Below are positions 5,079 to 11,116 of a DNA stretch of 14,064 nt, piece after piece. The DNA is taken from assembly GCA_023415835.1 (NCBI GenBank), contig JAEZJK010000051.1:1-14064 (forward strand), given 5' to 3'. The position numbers were made by a program, and so were the translations under genes. Source of the stretch: Bacillota bacterium (lineage in GTDB: Bacteria > Bacillota > UBA4882 > UBA8346). Numbering within the stretch: position 1 is the stretch's first letter; each line of letters begins with the position of its first letter. The notes under the pieces are model-generated. The model saw only the letters and a list, made by a program, of their open reading frames with translations, was not told where the DNA came from and ran no database searches.

Positions 5079-5999
5079 CTAATCAAACATTCCCGTGCTC
5101 AGATACCGCTCTCCGGTATCTGGTAAGAGCGCTAGGATCAATTTCCCCTTATTCTCCGTCCTGGCCGCCAGCTGTAAGGCGGCATGGACGGCGGCCCCGG
5201 AAGTGATCCCCACCAAAATCCCTTCTTCTCTTGCCAACCGGCGCGAAGCGGTAAAGGCTTCTTCCGTAGTCACCTTAATGATCTCATCCAAAATCTTGGT
5301 ATTAAGGACCTCCGGGACGAACCCGGCGCCGATTCCTTGGAGCCCGTGGGGACCGGGTTGGCCTCCAGAAAGCACCGGCGAATCCGCCGGTTCCACCCCG
5401 ATAGCCTTAATCGCGTTCTTTTTAGATTTTAGCGTTTCCGCCACTCCGGTAATGGTCCCGCCGGTCCCGACCCCGGCTACCACCAGATCCACTTTGCCCT
5501 CAGTGTCGTTCCAAATCTCCAAAGCGGTGGTCTTCCGGTGAATATCGGGATTAGCCGGATTTTGAAACTGTTGGGGGATAAATGAACCTTCAATTTCGGC
5601 CGCTAACTCCTTGGCTTTCCGGATCGCCCCGGCCATACCGTCGCTTCCGGGAGTGAGAACCAACTCGGCGCCATAGGCTGCCAATAGTTTGCGCCGTTCG
5701 ACGCTCATCGTCTCCGGCATGGTCAAGATTAAACGATAACCTCTGGCCGCGGCGACACTGGCCAAGCCGACTCCGGTATTACCGCTGGTTGGTTCGATAA
5801 TTACCGCGCCCGGTTTAAGCTGTCCGGATTTTTCCGCCGCTTCGATCATTGCCAACCCAATCCGGTCTTTGATACTGCCTCCGGGGTTGAAAAATTCCAA
5901 CTTTAACAGAACCTCGGCTTGAAGGTCCCCACCAATTTTATTGAGCCGGACTAAAGGGGTCTTTCCAATCAGTTCGGTTATATTGTTATAAATTTGCAT
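5079..5999 (-). CDS. cysK: Cysteine synthase (O-acetylserine sulfhydrylase)
   Basis: A PLP enzyme that makes L-cysteine from O-acetylserine and sulfide in the cytoplasm. A 306-residue protein from ATG 5997-5999; GTGGAGG lies 8 bases upstream, so an upstream in-frame GTG (6012-6014) belongs to the ribosome binding site and is not the start. Family motifs are all present: GKTPLVRLNK near the N-terminus, PGGSIKDR with the Schiff-base lysine at about residue 44, the substrate loop TSGNTG (71-76), the phosphate-binding loop GTGGTITG, the GITSGAA segment, and the C-terminal PDTGERYLST. Length and motifs are those of a normal CysK/CysM type II-fold enzyme, with no lesion. It is transcribed alone from its own promoter, downstream of the Fe-S/GTPase/ABC operon but separated by 278 bases. 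Confidence 0.96.
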   Translation of the reverse strand: MQIYNNITELIGKTPLVRLNKIGGDLQAEVLLKLEFFNPGGSIKDRIGLAMIEAAEKSGQLKPGAVIIEPTSGNTGVGLASVAAARGYRLILTMPETMSVERRKLLAAYGAELVLTPGSDGMAGAIRKAKELAAEIEGSFIPQQFQNPANPDIHRKTTALEIWNDTEGKVDLVVAGVGTGGTITGVAETLKSKKNAIKAIGVEPADSPVLSGGQPGPHGLQGIGAGFVPEVLNTKILDEIIKVTTEEAFTASRRLAREEGILVGITSGAAVHAALQLAARTENKGKLILALLPDTGERYLSTGMFD

Positions 6000-6032
6000 C
6001 GTTTTTTCCTCCACTGAAGCTGAGATAATTTG

Positions 6033-6082
6033 CCAATTGAAGTGATTGGATTTATTCTATCGGACTTTTTATTTGCTGTCAA
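6033..6082 (-). promoter_or_regulatory. sigma-A promoter of cysK with downstream inverted repeat
   Basis: On the minus strand TTGACA (6077-6082), a 17-base spacer and TAGAAT (6054-6059) form a near-consensus promoter about 55 bases before the cysK start. Just downstream lies CCAAT-N7-ATTGG (6033-6049), an inverted repeat that could be an operator or structure the leader. The bound factor, if any, is unknown. Confidence 0.7.
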
Positions 6083-6117
6083 ATAAAAGAACTACATCAG
6101 TTACTGTACAAAAGTAA

Positions 6118-6270
6118 AACTTGCGCAGAGACGCAAAGTTGGGGCAAGATTTAAGAGAAGCCGATAAAGGTATTCTCCGCGTCTTGATTTCTCACGGGAG
6201 ATAAAAAATCCGGAACCTCCGCAATAAACTTAGTAAATCCTTGCTCCTGATCTCTCTCTTAAATTAAGAG
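6118..6270. other. Spacer between the Fe-S protein gene and cysK
   Basis: No gene is seen. On the minus strand there is a weak terminator-like hairpin followed by ATTTTTTATC (6203-6221). There is also a 15-base palindrome CTCTTAA-A-TTAAGAG (6256-6270) and the hairpin-like phrase CTTGCGcagagaCGCAAAG (about 6119-6137), which resembles a dispersed intergenic repeat common in environmental bacteria. One of these probably closes the upstream operon. Confidence 0.35.
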
Positions 6271-6277
6271 GTGTCCC

Positions 6278-6928
6278 CTAAACCGAAGCTAAAATCCGGA
6301 TATCTTCGATCCTTAAATGCAAACCGCATTCTTTTTCAAGCACCAGATTGACTAAACCAGTGTGGTTTAAATTCATCATGCAAAAACCCGGTAAAAATGT
6401 AACCCGGCTTCCGAATACCGGTTCTTTAACTATTTGACGGGCAATCCCTTCAAACCCGACCATATGATAGGCCTGGACATCCTTGACCTCTCTCTCCCTG
6501 GCCGTTTGCGGTCCAATCACCCAGGTATAAAGTAACCCGGTTATTGGGTCGGCTTCAATCACTTCCAGCACATGGGGAACCGGGCAGCCCGCTCCCATCG
6601 GCCGCCCTAACACATAATCCCCTTGGTCGATCTTTAACTTTTCGGTTATGTCCGCCCGGAACGGGAGCACGATTTTACGGGCTGAGGGTTCTTCGGGTAA
6701 TGGTCCTAAGACAAAGTCATAGGAATGGCCGAGTACATCACATCCGGTATATACCGCTTCGGAAGCCGATTCTTTATTTCGATTTTTTTGTTGTTCCCGC
6801 TGGTAAAAAGGGCAATCCTCGTAGCTCTTCTTTTCGTGCCAAACAGAATGTAAAAAGTCCTGGCAGTTATCACTGCCGCATAGCCCGCAATTTTTCCCCG
6901 GCGGCCGCCAAAGTTCAATGTAGGCCAT
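6278..6928 (-). CDS. Fe-S cluster protein with CODH/ACS-like four-Cys motif
   Basis: A 216-residue soluble protein from ATG 6926-6928, 3 bases after the GTPase stop and with GGGGGGAA upstream. The N-terminus NCGLCGSDNCQDF ... EDCPFY gives C14-x2-C17-x4-C22-x16-C39. This is the PF04060-type 4Fe-4S motif seen in the large corrinoid Fe-S subunit of acetyl-CoA synthase/CODH complexes and in RnfB-like proteins. The rest (about 60-216) is a separate domain with GPLPEEPSARKIVLPF, then DYVLGRPMGAGCPVPHVLEV, GLLYTWVIGP and YHMVGFEG, plus further cysteines (GAGCP, GFCMMN, ECGLH) that could be ligands. I do not know a characterised homologue. With the two upstream NTPases it most likely serves to assemble, load or reactivate a metal or corrinoid centre; this is inference. 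Electron delivery to a corrinoid protein is an alternative. Confidence 0.7.
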   Translation of the reverse strand: MAYIELWRPPGKNCGLCGSDNCQDFLHSVWHEKKSYEDCPFYQREQQKNRNKESASEAVYTGCDVLGHSYDFVLGPLPEEPSARKIVLPFRADITEKLKIDQGDYVLGRPMGAGCPVPHVLEVIEADPITGLLYTWVIGPQTAREREVKDVQAYHMVGFEGIARQIVKEPVFGSRVTFLPGFCMMNLNHTGLVNLVLEKECGLHLRIEDIRILASV

Positions 6929-6931
6929 AGT

Positions 6932-7642
6932 TCATTCCCCCCGGTATAAATATTCCGCTATCGGACCGTCAAGTTTTTTGACCACCCCGAAATGGTGCTT
7001 CCAACCGATTTCTTTCTTGCCAACACAAATAGTGCAAGTTCCTAACGGCGGGTTCCCTTTTAAAATCAATCTTTCCTTTTCAATATCAGCGGAATTGCGA
7101 ATTAAATCGTAGAGCCGTTGTAATGATGTTCCCTGCAGGGCATTGGTTTCCAACATCATCATCTGGGGATGGACCTCGTGAATCTTTTGGATTAAGACTT
7201 CCCGTTCAGCTTGGCTTACCAGGTCAATCTTAGTGACCACCGCAATATCGGCTAGGCTAACCATGGCCCCCATTTTTTCCGGGGCATGGATCCCGGAAAT
7301 TGAACTCAAAACGATAATTCCTAAACCCTGATTCAGATACGGAGAACATCGTAAACATAGGCCGGCGCTTTCAACAATAAAGAGATCGCTGCCGTTATTT
7401 TCGGCCCAGGTGATGGCGTCTCCTAACACCATCACCCCGGCGTGGTCCGGACAAAGGTCTCCTGAATATACCTTACGGGTTGGAATTTTGAATTCCTTAT
7501 TCAACTCAATATCTTCATATGCTTTAACCACATCGATTTTGAGAAAAGCGATTTTCATCTCGGGAATTAAATTACGGGTAATCTGTTTTACCAACGCCGT
7601 TTTTCCGGCCGAAGGAGGTCCGGCGATTACAACTAATTTCAT
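6932..7642 (-). CDS. HypB/UreG-like P-loop GTPase with Cys pairs
   Basis: About 236 residues. I prefer ATG 7640-7642 (MKLVVIAGPPSAGKT), although AGGAG is 13 bases away; the alternative GTG 7652-7654 is too close to that site. Motifs: Walker A GPPSAGKT (8-15), GDLCPDHAG (61-69), ESAGLCLRCSPY (91-102) where HypB has 'ENVGNLVCP', the guanine-specificity motif TKID (137-140), and a C-terminal CTIC pair (203-206). These place it among SIMIBI GTPases of the HypB/UreG/CobW metallochaperone type. The cysteines at 64, 96, 99, 203 and 206 are plausible metal or cluster ligands. It is the middle gene of three: the ABC ATPase stop lies 18 bases upstream, and the Fe-S protein starts 3 bases downstream. 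GTP-driven delivery of metal or a cofactor to a target enzyme is inferred. Confidence 0.8.
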   Translation of the reverse strand: MKLVVIAGPPSAGKTALVKQITRNLIPEMKIAFLKIDVVKAYEDIELNKEFKIPTRKVYSGDLCPDHAGVMVLGDAITWAENNGSDLFIVESAGLCLRCSPYLNQGLGIIVLSSISGIHAPEKMGAMVSLADIAVVTKIDLVSQAEREVLIQKIHEVHPQMMMLETNALQGTSLQRLYDLIRNSADIEKERLILKGNPPLGTCTICVGKKEIGWKHHFGVVKKLDGPIAEYLYRGE

Positions 7643-7660
7643 GGAACGAGGCACACTCCT

Positions 7661-8443
7661 TTACGCAAAATTTAGACGGGCTAATTCATAAGTTATTACT
7701 TTCCCGGCCCTTAATTCTTCCCTAATCGCGCCGATCTTTTGATCTAAAATGACTAGGTTATGAGCTACGTGAATTTCGGACTCATCCCGGCCCAAAATCC
7801 CTTTGATAGCTCCGTTTTCCATGATAATTCTCCGGTCCGTATACAAAGCAATCACCGGATCGTGGGTCACAAAAACGATTACTTTTCCGGAACCGACTAT
7901 TAACTCCATCACCTCTTGTTTAAAAATCCCGGCGTTTTCGATCTCATCCAATAAAATGATGGGCGCGGCCCCGATTAGGATTGCATCCGCGATCAAGAGC
8001 GATCTGGTTTGACCGCCGGAGAGGGTGGTAACCCTATTTCCGGCGCTGATCTTCTCTCCTGTAAAATTATTGGCCAAATCGATAGTTTCCGCGATGATCG
8101 AACGATTATCGATTTGGCGGGCCCGAGCATGAATTTCTAAAAACTCGGTCACCCCCACATCCGCAAAACATTTAGTGTTTTGGGTAATCATCGCAATCGG
8201 TTTTAAGGCCGGATTGTATCGGATCTGTTCATCGGGTACTTTACCGTTTATAAGCACCTTACGTTTAGAGGCTGTATCTTCTTGAGCCAAAAGTTCAATA
8301 TCTGAAATCAAGGCCGTCTTCCCACTCCCGGTCGGCCCGACGATCGAAACGGTCTCGCCCGCTTTTAGAGTTAATTCATCAAAATTCTCACGCCGGCCGT
8401 TTTTGTCAAACCCCGGCAGAATGGAAATTTCTCGGATCATCAT
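7661..8443 (-). CDS. Soluble ABC-type ATPase without membrane partner
   Basis: A 260-residue single ATP-binding cassette from ATG 8441-8443, with AAGGAG 8 bases upstream. It has Walker A GPTGSGKT (36-43), Q-loop MITQN (about 88), signature LSGGQ (141-145), Walker B with catalytic Glu PIILLDEIE (161-169), and the H-loop FVTHDP (His 194). A tail of about 45 residues follows the cassette (ESEIHVAHNLVILDQKIGAI...). No permease gene lies nearby; the next genes are a HypB-like GTPase and an Fe-S protein. It may therefore act as a mechanochemical ATPase on a protein, as component A2 (AtwA) does in methyl-coenzyme M reductase activation, not in transport (inference). It is the first gene of the three-gene operon; no convincing sigma-A promoter is visible in the 110 bases upstream. 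Confidence 0.8.
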   Translation of the reverse strand: MMIREISILPGFDKNGRRENFDELTLKAGETVSIVGPTGSGKTALISDIELLAQEDTASKRKVLINGKVPDEQIRYNPALKPIAMITQNTKCFADVGVTEFLEIHARARQIDNRSIIAETIDLANNFTGEKISAGNRVTTLSGGQTRSLLIADAILIGAAPIILLDEIENAGIFKQEVMELIVGSGKVIVFVTHDPVIALYTDRRIIMENGAIKGILGRDESEIHVAHNLVILDQKIGAIREELRAGKVITYELARLNFA

Positions 8444-8553
8444 TACACTCTCCTTCTAGCAAATCTTGTTTACTGTATGCAAAAAACAAATCTTCTGTCA
8501 CTTAATCTTATATGACTTTACATTTAGTGATATAGTCCCAAGTTGGGAGGGGA

Positions 8554-8580
8554 TAAAAAAAGAGGGTTCAAACACCCTCG
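8554..8580 (-). terminator. Intrinsic terminator of the copper regulatory operon
   Basis: On the minus strand GAGGGT-GTTTGA-ACCCTC is followed directly by TTTTTTTATCC. It lies about 28 bases after the sensor kinase stop codon and separates this operon from the ABC/GTPase/Fe-S operon. Confidence 0.9.
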
Positions 8581-8607
8581 AAATTTGTCAATCTATTATA
8601 CGGAGTA

Positions 8608-9999
8608 TCATTTTGGTTGCGGTAAAATGATCGTGAATTCGGTCCCTATCCCTATTTTACTATTAACTGTAATCGTGCCCTGATGGGCCTCGACCAAAGT
8701 TTTAACAATGGCCAACCCAATTCCCGTCCCTCCGGTTAACCGGCTTCGCGATTTATCAGCCCTGTAAAACCGCTCAAAGATTAAGGGCTGGTCTTTCTCT
8801 ACAATACCGGAGCCGTTATCTTTAACCATGATTTCTACCTCATTGACCCGATTGAAAACCTGGATTTCAACCATTCCTCCGGTTGGAGTAAACTTTAAAG
8901 CATTGGCCACCAAATTAATCATGATTTGGCTAAGTTTATCCCGGTCAGCCAATACTATGGCCCCTTCCCCAAAAACATTAATCGTTACCCCTTTCCGGGC
9001 AAATTCGCTTTCAAAATTCAAAACTAATTCCCGTATCAGGGCGGTTAAATCAAACTCCGTCCGGTTTAAAACCATATTTTCGCTCTCATATTTGGCCAAC
9101 TTACTTAGGTCGGCAACCATCCGGTTAAGCCGGATTACCTCGTTATGACAGACTTGCAACCGTTCCGGGCCTACTTCCCAAACACCGTCCAAGAGCGCCT
9201 CAATGTGGCTTTGCAGGGTGGCCAGGGGAGTACGAAGTTCATGTGCTACATCAGCGGTTAGCTGTTTACGCAAGCGTTCTTGCTTTCCCAAAGTAGCCGC
9301 CAAGTCATTAACCGCTCCGGTCAGTTGATTAAGTTCCCGAATAGTGGATTTTTCCCGGTTTTTGATTTCATAGGAGCCCCTGGCAATCATTTGCGCGGTT
9401 TCGATAGCCCTGGCAATCGGCGCGCTCAACCGTTTGGCCATTACCGCGGCTACCGCGAAAGCGGCGCAAAGGGCCAGCGCCATTACTCCAATTAAAATCC
9501 GGTTCAAAGTATTGATGAACGCCAAGTCAAGATCATTAAAATAGAAAGGTCCGTAATACCCGACATCGACAATACCCATCTTTTGAAAACCTCGCATCAC
9601 CGGGTATTGGGTTTCCATATACCCGCCTTTCCAATTGGGATACCGGCTGAGCATGTTCTCGGCCATATGAGTGATCATTTGCTCACACATCCCGCTATTA
9701 TGGGCTCTAGCGTCCCAAATGGTCCGGCCGTTATTATCTTTCACTTTAAGGATTATTCCTTGCTCTAATGCATTAATGCCGAGGTCGGCAATATCTTGGG
9801 TGTGCCATTCCCCCTGGATGTTAACTTGTTGGCTTATCGCCGTCACTAATTGCCGATTGCGGCGTTCCTGGTTTTTAATCACGTAGTTGCGGAACTGTTT
9901 TTCGAGGAATAAGTTTGCCAGTATGATAATCAAGATTACAGAAATTAACACTAATAAAATATATGAAGATGCTAATTTATTCCTTAGGCTTACCGCCAT
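8608..9999 (-). CDS. Two-component sensor histidine kinase (probable copper sensor)
   Basis: A 463-residue membrane kinase from ATG 9997-9999, one base after the response-regulator stop; an upstream in-frame TTG (10014) overlaps that gene and is less likely. The order is TM1 (about 13-33), an extracytoplasmic sensor region (about 35-163) with scattered Met/His/Cys (e.g. CEQMITHMAENM), TM2 (164-187), HAMP (KRLSAPIARAIETAQMIARG), HisKA with phospho-acceptor His 253 in VAHELRTPLA, and HATPase_c with N-box NLVANALKF (Asn 366), G1 DNGSGI (394-399) and G2 GGTGIGLA (423-430). The layout matches BaeS/CusS-type kinases. Its place downstream of copA and copZ, translationally coupled to the regulator, makes Cu+ or envelope stress the likely signal (inference). 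The gene ends in an intrinsic terminator. Confidence 0.92.
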   Translation of the reverse strand: MAVSLRNKLASSYILLVLISVILIIILANLFLEKQFRNYVIKNQERRNRQLVTAISQQVNIQGEWHTQDIADLGINALEQGIILKVKDNNGRTIWDARAHNSGMCEQMITHMAENMLSRYPNWKGGYMETQYPVMRGFQKMGIVDVGYYGPFYFNDLDLAFINTLNRILIGVMALALCAAFAVAAVMAKRLSAPIARAIETAQMIARGSYEIKNREKSTIRELNQLTGAVNDLAATLGKQERLRKQLTADVAHELRTPLATLQSHIEALLDGVWEVGPERLQVCHNEVIRLNRMVADLSKLAKYESENMVLNRTEFDLTALIRELVLNFESEFARKGVTINVFGEGAIVLADRDKLSQIMINLVANALKFTPTGGMVEIQVFNRVNEVEIMVKDNGSGIVEKDQPLIFERFYRADKSRSRLTGGTGIGLAIVKTLVEAHQGTITVNSKIGIGTEFTIILPQPK

Positions 10000-10000
10000 C

Positions 10001-10702
10001 TCATTCACCGCCAAACCGGTAGCCGACCCCGTGAACTGTCAAAATATACTTCGGGCATTTGGGATCGGTTTCAACTTTTTGACGCAAATTTTTGATATGG
10101 ACATCAATCGTCCGGTCAAAACCGTCATAATCTTCCCCCAACGCCAAAGTGACCAGTTCGTCCCTGGTAAAAGCCTTGCGGGGATATTTTAGCATGGCCA
10201 ATAAAATCTGATATTCATTAGGGGTCAAGTTTACCGTTACCCCGCTTTTCTTCACTTCATGGCCGTAGAGATCGATTACTAAATCGCCTTGATTGTAAGA
10301 AAGCCGGTCAGCCAAGGGTATAGCTTCCTGTGTGGTCCTGCGGAGTAAAGCTTCAACTCTGGCTATTAATTGTCTTGGGCTGAAAGGCTTAGTGACATAG
10401 TCGTCCGCTCCCAAACCCAGCCCTTTTAAAATATCCCCTTCTTCAACCTTGGCGGTTAACATGATAATCGGTACCCTGGAACGGTTGCGGAGCCGCCGGC
10501 AGACCTCCTCCCCGGATATATCGGGGAGCATCAGATCCAAAATGATCAAAGCCGGGTTAACCTTTTCAAACAGATTTAAAGCCTCGCTGCCGGTAAGTGC
10601 TTCCACAACTTCATAACCGCCCTTTTGTAAATATGATTTAACAACATCAACGATGGTCGGTTCATCATCGACTACCAAAATTTTTTTAAAGGCAACCGGC
10701 AA
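10001..10702 (-). CDS. OmpR/PhoB-family response regulator (probable copper responsive)
   Basis: About 233 residues from TTG 10700-10702, chosen because GAGGAGGG stands 6-7 bases before it; the frame stays open 12 codons further but without a site. The receiver domain has KILVVDDEP (Asp 12/13), the phospho-acceptor Asp 56 in LIILDLMLPD, the MLTAK Thr and YVTKPF Lys. The C-terminal winged-helix domain runs from about 130 to the end, with TPNEYQILLAMLKYPRKAFT and the recognition helix DRTIDVHIKNLRQKV, then VHGVGYRF. The kinase gene follows one base after the stop. It lies 56 bases after the copZ gene, with a small hairpin between, and would activate the copper genes on its own strand (inference; CusR-like by context). 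Confidence 0.93.
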   Translation of the reverse strand: MPVAFKKILVVDDEPTIVDVVKSYLQKGGYEVVEALTGSEALNLFEKVNPALIILDLMLPDISGEEVCRRLRNRSRVPIIMLTAKVEEGDILKGLGLGADDYVTKPFSPRQLIARVEALLRRTTQEAIPLADRLSYNQGDLVIDLYGHEVKKSGVTVNLTPNEYQILLAMLKYPRKAFTRDELVTLALGEDYDGFDRTIDVHIKNLRQKVETDPKCPKYILTVHGVGYRFGGE

Positions 10703-10720
10703 AATATTCCCTCCTCGTAT

Positions 10721-10743
10721 AACAACAAACCCCTTCACGGGGT
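10721..10743 (-). terminator. Weak terminator or attenuator between copZ and the regulator
   Basis: On the minus strand CCCC-GTGAA-GGGG (10742-10730) is followed by TTTGTTGTT. The stem is only 4-5 bp, so it would reduce and not stop readthrough, which could set less regulator than copZ message. Confidence 0.4.
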
Positions 10744-10758
10744 CTATTGCCGAATATC

Positions 10759-10971
10759 TTACTTAACCTCATAACCCTGATCTTCAATAACTTCCTTAAC
10801 CTTGTCCAAATCGACTTGGCTCGGGTCGTATTCGACCGAAACCGTCTTACCTTTCAAGTCAACCGTAACTTTAGCGACCCCCTTTAGCTCGCCTACGGCC
10901 TTGTTGACGCTCTTCACACAATGCTGGCAAGACATGCCTTCGACATTCAAAACATTCGTTACTTTTGTCAT
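10759..10971 (-). CDS. copZ: CopZ-like copper chaperone (HMA domain)
   Basis: A 70-residue stand-alone heavy-metal-associated domain from ATG 10969-10971, with GGGGAGG upstream. The metal loop GMSCQHC gives Cys 15 and Cys 18 (MxCxxC), and the beta-alpha-beta-beta-alpha-beta fold is complete through DQGYEVK. In the cytosol such proteins bind Cu+ and pass it to the N-terminal HMA domains or the entry site of CopA. Its position on the same strand as copA and just upstream of a two-component system supports that role. A 118-bp palindromic element separates it from copA, so it may have its own promoter or rely on readthrough. Confidence 0.93.
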   Translation of the reverse strand: MTKVTNVLNVEGMSCQHCVKSVNKAVGELKGVAKVTVDLKGKTVSVEYDPSQVDLDKVKEVIEDQGYEVK

Positions 10972-10997
10972 CTTTGCCGCCTCCCCTTTTGTATTTT

Positions 10998-11115
10998 AGG
11001 CGGTTTCATAATTTCTTTTTTCCGGCTTCGCATACAATATATTGATAGACTAAAATAAAACCTACATTATATATTGCATGCGAAGATAAATTTTTGTAAT
11101 TATGAAACTCGCTCA
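10998..11115. repeat. Palindromic repeat element, copy 2
   Basis: The inverted partner of the element at 820-939, with about two substitutions over about 118 bp. It begins 1-2 bases after the copA stop codon and ends about 26 bases before the copZ start. One substitution changes TATAGT in copy 1 to TATAAT here (copA-strand reading), which could create a -10 box toward copZ, though no good -35 is spaced for it. Confidence 0.8.
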
Positions 11116-11116
11116 T

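Noticed and set aside
5095..5541. 148-codon plus-strand frame inside cysK
   Set aside because: Antisense shadow of a fully conserved cysK gene.
6015..6277. T-box or S-box riboswitch upstream of cysK
   Set aside because: The promoter is only about 55 bases from the start codon, leaving no room for such a leader, and no conserved riboswitch core was recognised.
6544..6930. 128-codon plus-strand frame opposite the Fe-S protein gene
   Set aside because: Antisense shadow; the minus-strand gene has the Cys motif, a ribosome binding site and operon spacing.
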